Positions 1 to 5,005 of a stretch of DNA of 5,005 bases are shown here, piece by piece. Position 1 is the stretch's first letter. The number at the start of each line of letters is the position of its first letter. The position numbers and the translations under genes were made by a program. The DNA comes from Candidatus Melainabacteria bacterium (GTDB lineage Bacteria > Cyanobacteriota > Vampirovibrionia > Obscuribacterales > Obscuribacteraceae): contig JACQVM010000162.1 of NCBI GenBank assembly GCA_016209785.1, positions 1 through 5,005 on the forward strand, read 5' to 3'. The notes under the pieces are model-generated. The model made no database searches and was not told where the DNA came from. It worked only from the letters and a program-made list of their open reading frames with translations.

Positions 1-1
1 C

Positions 2-1384
2 TCAGGTGCTGGACCTGGCTCAGGCAATGGTGGCACCATCTCCATTGCCACAGGTGGAACTGTCTCCACCGGCTCTATTAATGCCAGCGGTGAGAGTTCA
101 GGCAGTGGTGGCACGTTAAATATTGCCTCAGGAAGCCACATAACTGCCGGTGCTCTTACTAATAATGCGCAATCAACTGGTACAGGAGGAACAATTAACC
201 TAAGCTCCGGCGGCAACATAACAACAACTGGCACCATTTCAGCAAATGGAGCTGGCTCTGGTGCAGGACAAAATGGTGGAACAATTACTTTTTCTGCTAC
301 TGGAGACCTTACAGCAGAGACAATACGAGCAAATGCCTCTGGCGATGGCTCTGGCGGAACCATTAACTTTGGAATTGGCGGAGACGCCTCAACTGGTGCC
401 ATTAATTCAAATGGTTCTGGAAGCGGATTAGGCGGAACCATAAGTTTTGGGGTTGGTGGCAGCCTTACAAGCAGTGGAACAATAAGCGCCAACGGTTCCT
501 CCGGAGTAATTAACTTTGGAGTTGGAACTGCCGTAACAACCAATGCAATAAATGCTGACGCATTAAGCAACGGCACAGGAGGCACAATAAGCTTTGGGGC
601 AGGGAGCAATATAAATGTTGGCGCATTAAGTGCTGATGGCGCTGGAACTGGCTCTGGTGGCACAATTACTTTCGGCACTAGCCAAAACATTACAACTGGT
701 TCTATTAGCACCAACGGGTCTGGCAATGGAGCAGGAGGTACAATTTCCTTTGGCGCTGGTGGCAATATCTCAACCACCACAATTACTGCCAATGGCTCTG
801 GCAATGGCAACGGAGGAAGCATTAGTTTTGGCGCTGGCGGTGATCTTACAACTGGGTCGGTTACCGCAAATGGCTCTGGCAACGGCACCGGAGGAAGTAT
901 TAGTTATGGTGCTGGTGGAATGATTTCTACCTCAGGGGCAGTTAGAACCAAGGCTACTAGTGGTCCTGCTGGAACTGTATCATTGTCTGGCGAAAATGTA
1001 AATATTGGTGCTTCAAGTGGCACCAGCATTGATGCTTCCAGCACCTCTGGCAACGGCGGACAAGTTACTGTTACCAGTACCTCCCTTAATCCCTTAGCTA
1101 TTGGAGCATCTTCTGGCTCCAACAGAACCAGAGGAGATATCCACGCTGACGGTGGCAACAATGGCGGACGCGTTGAGTTAATGGCTAACGGTGGTGAAGA
1201 CATCAGAGCAAGCGCACAAGTCACTGCCAACGGTGGCAGTGGAACTGGTGGAAATATTCTTTTTTCCCTTGCCAACCCTGGCAGTGGACCGCTAACCATT
1301 ACCTTAAACGGACTGCTGCAAGCTAAGAACACGGCCGATAACTCAGGCATTGTCGGTTTTCATTCAGGAGCAGGGCAAAGCTAA
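2..1384 (+). CDS. Repetitive adhesin-like beta-solenoid protein, 5'-partial, ending at an in-frame TAA
   Basis: The frame is open from the left edge, so the true start and any signal peptide lie outside the window; 460 codons are visible. The protein is dominated by Gly, Ser, Thr, Asn and Ala and is almost free of Cys, Trp and Pro. Residues about 4-316 are some twelve imperfect 26-residue repeats with the pattern GSGNGxGGTISFGAGG followed by NITTGSISAN. After them come less regular turns such as GENVNIGASSGTSIDASS and NGGSGTGGNILFSLANPG. This alternation of Gly/Asn turns and short Thr/Ile/Val strands is typical of filamentous-haemagglutinin-like or other beta-helical surface proteins, so a secreted adhesin or matrix role is inferred. 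No haemagglutination domain, beta-barrel or sorting signal is visible in this part. The TAA at its end is probably not the natural C-terminus, because the same frame continues downstream with similar sequence. Confidence 0.8.
   Translation, partial: SGAGPGSGNGGTISIATGGTVSTGSINASGESSGSGGTLNIASGSHITAGALTNNAQSTGTGGTINLSSGGNITTTGTISANGAGSGAGQNGGTITFSATGDLTAETIRANASGDGSGGTINFGIGGDASTGAINSNGSGSGLGGTISFGVGGSLTSSGTISANGSSGVINFGVGTAVTTNAINADALSNGTGGTISFGAGSNINVGALSADGAGTGSGGTITFGTSQNITTGSISTNGSGNGAGGTISFGAGGNISTTTITANGSGNGNGGSISFGAGGDLTTGSVTANGSGNGTGGSISYGAGGMISTSGAVRTKATSGPAGTVSLSGENVNIGASSGTSIDASSTSGNGGQVTVTSTSLNPLAIGASSGSNRTRGDIHADGGNNGGRVELMANGGEDIRASAQVTANGGSGTGGNILFSLANPGSGPLTITLNGLLQAKNTADNSGIVGFHSGAGQS
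11..949 (+). repeat. About twelve imperfect 78-bp (26-aa) tandem repeats
   Basis: When translated in the coding frame, units begin with GPGSGNGGTI, GSGSGLGGTI, GAGTGSGGTI, GSGNGAGGTI, GSGNGNGGSI or GSGNGTGGSI. Each is followed by a strand such as SFGAGG and then a segment such as NITTGSISTN or DLTTGSVTAN. Most units are exactly 26 residues; some are 22, 25, 27 or 29. The last three units (about 716-949) are the most alike, also at the DNA level, which suggests the most recent duplications are at the 3' end of the array. One unit probably corresponds to one beta-solenoid coil (inference). Confidence 0.85.
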
Positions 1385-1462
1385 ACTATATTAGGGACCG
1401 GGACAGTTTATGGTGGGCAATCAGTTAATCTGGGCAACCTTAGCCTAAACAACCTTAGCCTA
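1382..1462 (+). other. In-frame TAA and 26 open codons linking the two halves of the adhesin-like gene
   Basis: The TAA at 1382-1384 is followed in the same frame by 26 sense codons that reach the TTG at 1463. Their translation begins TILGTGTVYGGQSVNLG and then NLSLNNLSL, which has the same solenoid character as the protein before the stop (…GFHSGAGQS). There is no Shine-Dalgarno motif before the TTG at 1463, nor before the next GTG codons. A single-base change from TTA, CAA, AAA, GAA, TAT or TAC would create this stop. Nonsense mutation, sequencing error and stop readthrough cannot be separated from this sequence. Recoding of TAA is unlikely because a neighbouring gene appears to use TAA as its stop. 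Confidence 0.7.
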
Positions 1463-1465
1463 TTG
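1436..1465 (+). repeat. Two-copy 15-bp tandem repeat (NLSLN/NLSLL)
   Basis: The 12-base string AACCTTAGCCTA occurs at 1436-1447 and again at 1451-1462, giving a 15-base period. In frame it encodes NLSLN followed by NLSLL. Because the period is a multiple of three, the duplication keeps the reading frame. It lies where solenoid sequence gives way to the non-repetitive C-terminal part. Confidence 0.75.
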
Positions 1466-3043
1466 CCAACACCATCTGGATTGCTGACACCATATCCAGT
1501 GTTAGTGACCGTTGTCGGTGAGCTTCAATGCAATTGTCTTAACTGCTTGCCACCTGAAGTAATTTTGCCTGCTGCTGTATCTGCAGCAACTCCAGAGAAC
1601 TCGACTGTTAATGTCACCACGGCCAACAATGCTGTCCTGGCACAATTGCCGCCCACGGACACTACTCGTGACCGCTCAGTTGAGCCCATTGGGCCAACGC
1701 CTCGGCAGCCTTATTGGCTTGACCCGCAAAAGTCAACCAACAGCACCAGGGTATGGGTTGTTTCCTTTGAGCAAAGCCAGCCATATGCCTTAAGTGGTGA
1801 TCCTGAAGCTATAATTCTTGCTTCAGCCGGAGCAACCTTTAATGTAACTGCCCCTCACACACTAGCAATCCGAGAAGGCAATGTCCTTGTTTGTGCCGGA
1901 CGTACTGAAATAAATGTTGTTACTTCCTTGGGCAGGTTCACCTGTGCAGCCAATAGTGCAGCAAGAATAAGCCAAAATCGTTTTGGCCTTGTCAGAGCAG
2001 CCAACTTGCAGGGCGATAAGGCAGGCTTTGAAATTGCTTACAAAGGTGAAACCTGCACAGTTGTTCTTGGCTCTGGAACTGAACTAGCACTCCAGGATAC
2101 AGCCATAGCAAGTGCAGGCGTGTCAGATTATGTTGCCGACCTTAATTCACCGCGTGAGGCTGGGCCAGTGTCAGGTCTTAATATGGAGCGACACAGGTTA
2201 GCTCGTCAAATGATGTCTTATCTTGATGATCTTAAGGCATGCCAAACCGAGTCATTAACCCCTGTTATGAAAAAACGCTACGGCAATCTCCTGGCTAAAC
2301 TTGAGAGAGCTCAAGAAAAAATGGTGGAGAGCCCAAGCAAGCTCAAAGCTCATTGGGCTGCCCACGATGAATTGTCCTATGAATGGACAACCAACCAGGC
2401 AGCCAACTTACTTCCTGTATCTTTGGCACATTCTGTCACAACTCTAGAATCTAATGAACTAAAGAAAATCAAGCTAGCTAATGTCACAGGTAAGTGCACT
2501 ATTGATTCCCACCTTACTTTCCTAGAAGATGGCTCAATTTACTTTGACGGCAGGCAGGCAGTATTCACAGCGCTCAAGCCAACACAAGTTGCCTTAGGCA
2601 AATGTACAATCTATCTTGCCAAAGGAGTCACCGTCGCCATTAGTTCTGACGCTTCTGCTTACAAAATCCATAATTTATGCGAACATCAGTTTCAATCAAT
2701 AACTATACGTATTGCTGAGCGATCTCTCAAACTAGCCTCTGGAGAAGAAATGGCTGTTGGGACTTCTGCAGCAACCATCATCTCAGCTTTAAAAGCTGAC
2801 CAAGTTGGACGTCGACGGACAAAGTTGATTGATTTAAGCCAAGAGCAAATCGCCATTTTGGTCAGTGAATTTTCAGTTCCTGCTCTTTTAGCAAGCAACA
2901 ATGTGCTAGCCAATATTTATAGAAGTGTCGACCGTCAAGATAAGAGGCTTATATGGCCAGTTTTAAAGATGGCTGCTGCACTTAATTTTACAACTAGCTC
3001 CCATGGGCTCTATAAGCCACTGGAGCAAGTCGTCCGTGATTAG
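1463..3043 (+). CDS. C-terminal part of the adhesin-like protein, with two FecR-like modules
   Basis: This 526-codon frame is opened by a TTG, but it has no ribosome binding site and is in frame with the gene before it, so I read it as the interrupted C-terminal half rather than a separate gene. In order it shows a CNCLNC cluster (residues 23-28) and a Pro/Thr-rich linker (about 30-95). A beta-rich FecR-like module follows (about 113-210; LAIREGNVLV, then VVLGSGTEL). Next is a charged, probably helical stretch (about 240-305; MKKRYGNLLAKLERAQEKM). A second beta module (about 356-432; CTIYLAKGVTVAI, then LKLASGEEMAV) resembles the first. The C-terminus is helical (about 455-526). There is no transmembrane segment, beta-barrel or LPXTG-type motif. 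In sigma-factor regulation FecR domains sense or transmit signals; in large surface proteins such modules are structural or of unknown role. Function here is unknown. Confidence 0.7.
   Translation: MPTPSGLLTPYPVLVTVVGELQCNCLNCLPPEVILPAAVSAATPENSTVNVTTANNAVLAQLPPTDTTRDRSVEPIGPTPRQPYWLDPQKSTNSTRVWVVSFEQSQPYALSGDPEAIILASAGATFNVTAPHTLAIREGNVLVCAGRTEINVVTSLGRFTCAANSAARISQNRFGLVRAANLQGDKAGFEIAYKGETCTVVLGSGTELALQDTAIASAGVSDYVADLNSPREAGPVSGLNMERHRLARQMMSYLDDLKACQTESLTPVMKKRYGNLLAKLERAQEKMVESPSKLKAHWAAHDELSYEWTTNQAANLLPVSLAHSVTTLESNELKKIKLANVTGKCTIDSHLTFLEDGSIYFDGRQAVFTALKPTQVALGKCTIYLAKGVTVAISSDASAYKIHNLCEHQFQSITIRIAERSLKLASGEEMAVGTSAATIISALKADQVGRRRTKLIDLSQEQIAILVSEFSVPALLASNNVLANIYRSVDRQDKRLIWPVLKMAAALNFTTSSHGLYKPLEQVVRD
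1799..2092 (+). other. FecR-like beta module, copy A
   Basis: This segment covers residues about 113-210 of the C-terminal half. It has alternating hydrophobic strands (TLAIREGNVLVCAG, EINVVTSLGRFTCA) followed by KAGFEIAYKGETCTVVLGSG. The pattern of a glycine before V-x-V and a late V-x-L-G-S-G-T-E-L is like the FecR fold. It aligns with copy B: F126 and P131 here match F368 and P373 there with the same spacing. Confidence 0.5.
2528..2758 (+). other. FecR-like beta module, copy B
   Basis: This segment covers residues about 356-432. FTALKPTQVALGKCTIYLAKG matches the strand order of copy A, and ITIRIAERSLKLASGEEMAV matches its closing part. It is shorter than copy A, lacking a loop equivalent to about residues 172-187 there. 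Divergence is high, so the duplication is old. Confidence 0.45.
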
Positions 3044-3087
3044 CCTGATGATCTCTACAAAACTTGGGCATTTACGCTTGCACAGGA

Positions 3088-3255
3088 CTATGTTTTCATG
3101 TGCTCGACCATGTCATCAAACTTGCCTTCATCCAGATAACAATCATTTTCCTTGGCTTGTTTAATGGCAACCGTCATTACAAACGCCAAAATAAACACCA
3201 TTGCCACAATGGGAATGTTATCTGCGGCAGTTAGTATCTTAAGAAACTGTTCCAT
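3088..3255 (-). CDS. 55-residue single-pass membrane protein, last gene of the molybdoenzyme operon
   Basis: I do not recognise a named family. The protein begins MEQFLKILTAADNIPIVAMV and has one hydrophobic segment at about residues 13-31 (NIPIVAMVFILAFVMTVAI). KQAK follows, and then an acidic hydrophilic tail with DEGKFDDMVEH. By the positive-inside rule the N-terminus is outside and the tail is cytoplasmic. The gene is supported by AGAGG seven bases before its ATG, by its position 30 bases after the chaperone stop, and by a clear membrane-protein composition over its whole length. Its size and shape resemble accessory subunits of respiratory complexes (CcoQ- or CydX-like in general form only, not in sequence). 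A role in anchoring or stabilising the membrane complex formed with the gamma subunit is inference. Confidence 0.75.
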   Translation of the reverse strand: MEQFLKILTAADNIPIVAMVFILAFVMTVAIKQAKENDCYLDEGKFDDMVEHMKT

Positions 3256-3262
3256 TGTTAAT

Positions 3263-3267
3263 CCTCT
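3263..3267 (-). promoter_or_regulatory. Ribosome binding site of the 55-aa membrane protein
   Basis: On the minus strand AGAGG stands seven bases before the ATG at 3255, the same spacing as in the two genes upstream. It is the main support for this short gene being translated. Confidence 0.65.
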
Positions 3268-3285
3268 ATAGCTAATCAGCCAGAT

Positions 3286-3936
3286 CTAGACAGCCACTGT
3301 CAACAAACTCTTACGTTCTTCCTTGAGAAACTCTACAAGACAGTTGGCAAGCCAGGGATAAAACTTAAGCGTGCCGCGTGTCTTAAGTGGCTCAGCCAAC
3401 AAGGGTATCCAACCCAGATAATCTTCCAGGACTGTACGCTCTGCCTTCAGACATGTGTCACTCTTATACTCGTCACCAGATGCTCGTGCACGCAGCTCTT
3501 TAGCACACAACCATACCAGAAACTCCAAGATCACACTTATGTTGTCTGGGTAGTCGGTAGCATTCATAGCTACCCCAAAAGAACGATACAGTCCATTGAG
3601 TTGGGCAACCGCCACAGCTTGCCTAGCTTCACCACTCATGTACTCGCTAGCAGTCAATGGGCATGGTGTCTCGCTTGCCAGTTGGAAAAGTCGGTTGTAC
3701 TCAATCTCAAATCCCTCGAGGCCCTCCGTTACTGCTTCATCATACAGGATGTCCTTTTGAGTTACTCCGGCAATCACCTCAGCAGATAATCCTGCCATAG
3801 CAAGCAGTTCAATGAGTTGCTCCCAATAATCCTTGTCTTGTAAATGCTCAACAAGCTCTCTTGTCGGGTAGCGAAAGCCTTGAGATAATATCTTATAGAG
3901 TGCTGCCCGTGCTTCAATCTTCTCTTGCTGGCTCAT
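3286..3936 (-). CDS. TorD/DmsD/NarJ-family molybdoenzyme assembly chaperone
   Basis: This is a 216-residue, mostly helical protein without signal peptide or membrane segment, so it is cytoplasmic; the length is usual for the family. Family marks are EYNRLF (79-84), PCPLTASEYM (91-100), LYRSFGVAM (116-124), and PDNISVILEFLVWL (130-143), the equivalent of the PDHIxxELEF signature. A late WIPLLAEPL (176-184) is also typical. Such chaperones hold the catalytic subunit until the molybdenum cofactor is inserted and often guard its Tat signal. The gene starts 28 bases after the gamma-subunit stop and has GGAG seven bases before the ATG. The gamma-then-chaperone order resembles ebdABCD rather than the ABDC order of ser, clr and ddh operons. 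The client is presumably the alpha subunit encoded outside the window. Its place next to an EB_dh-type gamma subunit favours a type II DMSO reductase delta protein over TorD proper. Confidence 0.9.
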   Translation of the reverse strand: MSQQEKIEARAALYKILSQGFRYPTRELVEHLQDKDYWEQLIELLAMAGLSAEVIAGVTQKDILYDEAVTEGLEGFEIEYNRLFQLASETPCPLTASEYMSGEARQAVAVAQLNGLYRSFGVAMNATDYPDNISVILEFLVWLCAKELRARASGDEYKSDTCLKAERTVLEDYLGWIPLLAEPLKTRGTLKFYPWLANCLVEFLKEERKSLLTVAV

Positions 3937-3943
3937 AAACCTA

Positions 3944-3947
3944 CTCC
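3944..3947 (-). promoter_or_regulatory. Ribosome binding site of the TorD-like chaperone
   Basis: GGAG on the minus strand lies seven bases before the ATG at 3936, inside the 28-base gap after the gamma-subunit stop. It fixes the start. Confidence 0.7.
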
Positions 3948-3964
3948 AACGCTTGGTGACTGCA

Positions 3965-4960
3965 TTAGTGAAATGCTACTTGTGTCCAATTAGAGATGGA
4001 CTTCATGCCATTGCGATCTTCCTGTGAGCCATTCCACACAGCAAATGCTGCATTAATTTGCTCGCCTGCTTGGAAATGAGGGCTGGAGGGATCATTGTTG
4101 TCATCAAGTGGTTTAAAGATAACGACCTGCCATTTGCCATCATGCCAGACACCCCGTCCACGTAAAACTTGATATTGGTCAGGCTTGCTTGTCACGCTTG
4201 AAACACCAATTGCTACAATGTCTTCAACAGGGCTTTTATGCATGCTTTGCGGAAAAAGGTTAAAAACACCTGTAGTTGGCCCACCTTTGCCTTGAGATGC
4301 ATTCGGCTCCATGGCAGAGTCCACATGAAGTCGACTGTAAACTGTCGTTCCTTCGCCTCCTGCTTTCTCAGAGACTGCCTCATAAGGTAAATCGTTCATG
4401 CGTGGTGCATCAGGCTCCCAATCAGCCTTCCATTGCCAGATATCTACTGGTCCGTGTGGACGCCCCATAGCAAGCACTGTGTCCTTAACATCCCCAATTG
4501 GAAACTCAATAGCCACTGCATCGCGAAACTTAACCTGGTGGACTGTCTCATTATCCTTAGTAGCATCTGGCCACTCAAAGTGAATTGCTAAGCCAGATGG
4601 AACATGCATGGCTCGTACCTCAAGAGCCTTAATGCTGCCACCACCGACAGGCACCACAATGTCCTGCCGCATAAGCGGTACCGTTGTCTTCCTAGCCTGC
4701 TCCCATAGCTTGTTGGTAGGTTCAAGAAGACTATCTGCTGGATAATTACCTTTGTGCACAAAAATAGCACTGCCACCAGAGCCGACACTAGGTTCTTGCT
4801 TTGCACTTACAGACGTTGACACGAGAGCGGCAAGAGAATTTGTTCGATGTGCTTGAGGCTTGGCAATTGACCATGTCACAAGGCCGGCTGCTAACAGTGC
4901 CACCGCAGCCGCCACCAGCAGCGAGCCCAAGATGATCTGCTTCCTGTTGCCGGTTAACAT
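3965..4960 (-). CDS. Heme b-binding gamma subunit of a type II DMSO reductase-family enzyme (ethylbenzene dehydrogenase-related), membrane-anchored
   Basis: Started at the ATG at 4960, the protein has 331 residues. K/R-containing residues 1-8 precede a hydrophobic segment (about 9-30), so it is exported or anchored with the main domain in the periplasm. A Ser/Ala-rich linker follows, then the EB_dh domain from about residue 65 to the end. Its marks are VPLMRQDIVVPVGGG (94-108), AMGRPHGPVDIWQW (164-177), RGVWHDGKWQVVIFKPL (269-285) and AVWNGSQEDRNGMKSISNW (307-325). The known EbdC heme b is held by Met and Lys; M165 and a Lys in the C-terminal third are candidates here (inference). No cysteine is seen, which excludes heme c or an Fe-S cluster. 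The subunit would pass electrons between the beta-subunit clusters and a periplasmic or membrane carrier. It is longer than typical EbdC/SerC/ClrC proteins because of the N-terminal anchor and linker. A TTG two codons upstream (4966) is a poorer start, with only one base after GGAG. Confidence 0.88.
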   Translation of the reverse strand: MLTGNRKQIILGSLLVAAAVALLAAGLVTWSIAKPQAHRTNSLAALVSTSVSAKQEPSVGSGGSAIFVHKGNYPADSLLEPTNKLWEQARKTTVPLMRQDIVVPVGGGSIKALEVRAMHVPSGLAIHFEWPDATKDNETVHQVKFRDAVAIEFPIGDVKDTVLAMGRPHGPVDIWQWKADWEPDAPRMNDLPYEAVSEKAGGEGTTVYSRLHVDSAMEPNASQGKGGPTTGVFNLFPQSMHKSPVEDIVAIGVSSVTSKPDQYQVLRGRGVWHDGKWQVVIFKPLDDNNDPSSPHFQAGEQINAAFAVWNGSQEDRNGMKSISNWTQVAFH

Positions 4961-4967
4961 GTCCAAT

Positions 4968-4971
4968 CTCC
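4968..4971 (-). promoter_or_regulatory. Ribosome binding site that decides the gamma-subunit start
   Basis: The minus strand reads GGGGGAG and then seven bases to the ATG at 4960. The alternative TTG at 4966 is only one base from the GGAG core and therefore cannot be served by it. The same 7-base spacing is found in the two downstream genes. Confidence 0.7.
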
Positions 4972-4975
4972 CCCG

Positions 4976-5005
4976 TTAGTACTGGTTGTACCATTTGGTA
5001 TCAGC
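4976..5005 (-). CDS. Probable last nine codons of the upstream operon gene (possibly the Fe-S beta subunit)
   Basis: From the right edge the minus strand reads ADTKWYNQY and then TAA at 4978-4976, 15 bases before the gamma-subunit ATG. The close spacing fits an operon. In related operons (ebdABCD) the gene before gamma is the iron-sulfur beta subunit, so this could be its C-terminus, but nine residues are too few to identify it. A second frame is also open here and would overlap the gamma-subunit start, so the assignment is tentative. Confidence 0.4.
   Translation of the reverse strand, partial: ADTKWYNQY

Noticed and set aside
246..923. Open plus-strand frames at 246-431 and 630-923
   Set aside because: They are shifted readings of the same repeats, producing Leu/Ala/Met-rich low-complexity sequence. 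The frame that runs from the left edge has the regular 26-residue period.
11..949. The regular repeats as a CRISPR array
   Set aside because: The repeats are contiguous, imperfect, a multiple of three in length and protein-coding, with no unique spacers.
904..1350. Open 148-codon minus-strand frame opposite the solenoid coding region
   Set aside because: It is the antisense shadow of Gly/Ser/Thr-rich repeats, giving a Pro/Leu/Ala/Val-rich product. It has no recognisable domain, and the plus-strand frame explains the region.
1382..1384. Reassignment of TAA to an amino acid (alternative genetic code)
   Set aside because: The neighbouring gamma-subunit gene ends naturally at a TAA after its conserved C-terminus, and the other genes end with TAG, so stop codons seem to be used normally.
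2692..2913. Open 73-codon minus-strand frame inside the second FecR-like region
   Set aside because: It lies entirely antisense to a well-supported coding frame and has no family resemblance.
3080..3103. Inverted repeat GCACA…TGTGC near the end of the small membrane-protein gene as a possible terminator
   Set aside because: The stem is only 5 base pairs with a 14-base loop and no T-tract. The 44 bases between the converging stop codons (3044-3087) show no convincing terminator either.
4276..4583. Short plus-strand frames opposite the gamma-subunit gene
   Set aside because: They are antisense to a clear EB_dh-domain gene and look like chance open frames.
4588..4994. Two shifted minus-strand frames (4588-4806 and 4788-4994) within and upstream of the gamma gene
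   Set aside because: They overlap the well-supported EB_dh frame and their translations have no coherent domain.

Overview
The window looks like chromosomal DNA of a Gram-negative-type bacterium. The reasons are a giant repetitive surface or secreted protein on the plus strand and, on the minus strand, the 3' part of an operon for a periplasmic molybdoenzyme of the type II DMSO reductase family. Base composition is moderate and all three complete minus-strand genes have clear GGAG/AGGA-type ribosome binding sites. The lineage cannot be fixed from the sequence. Large solenoid adhesins with FecR-like modules occur in Obscuribacterales-like (Melainabacteria) genomes among others, but that is only a weak guess.

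Positions 1-3043 (plus strand) hold one reading frame that enters from the left edge. It starts with about twelve imperfect 26-residue Gly/Ser/Thr/Asn-rich repeats (a predicted beta-solenoid) and degenerate solenoid turns. It is then cut by a TAA at 1382-1384. The same frame stays open immediately after the stop, still reads like solenoid sequence for 26 codons, and continues to a TAG at 3041-3043. The second part carries a CxCxxC motif, a Pro/Thr-rich linker, two FecR-like beta modules that look like copies of each other, a charged helical spacer between them, and a helical C-terminus. The simplest reading is one large adhesin-like gene split by a nonsense change or a sequencing/assembly error.

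Positions 3088-5005 (minus strand) hold a tight operon read from right to left. In order it contains the probable last nine codons of an upstream gene, a heme b-binding gamma subunit of the ethylbenzene dehydrogenase (EB_dh) type with an N-terminal membrane anchor, a TorD/NarJ-type assembly chaperone, and a 55-residue single-pass membrane protein absent from ordinary ORF lists. Gaps are 15, 28 and 30 bases, and all three ribosome binding sites sit 7 bases from their ATG. The catalytic molybdenum and iron-sulfur subunits presumably lie just beyond the right edge, so the substrate (nitrate, nitrite, chlorate, selenate, a hydrocarbon or other) cannot be decided here. The two blocks converge with only 44 bases between stop codons and no obvious terminator. 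I see no tRNA, rRNA, CRISPR array, insertion sequence or phage feature.
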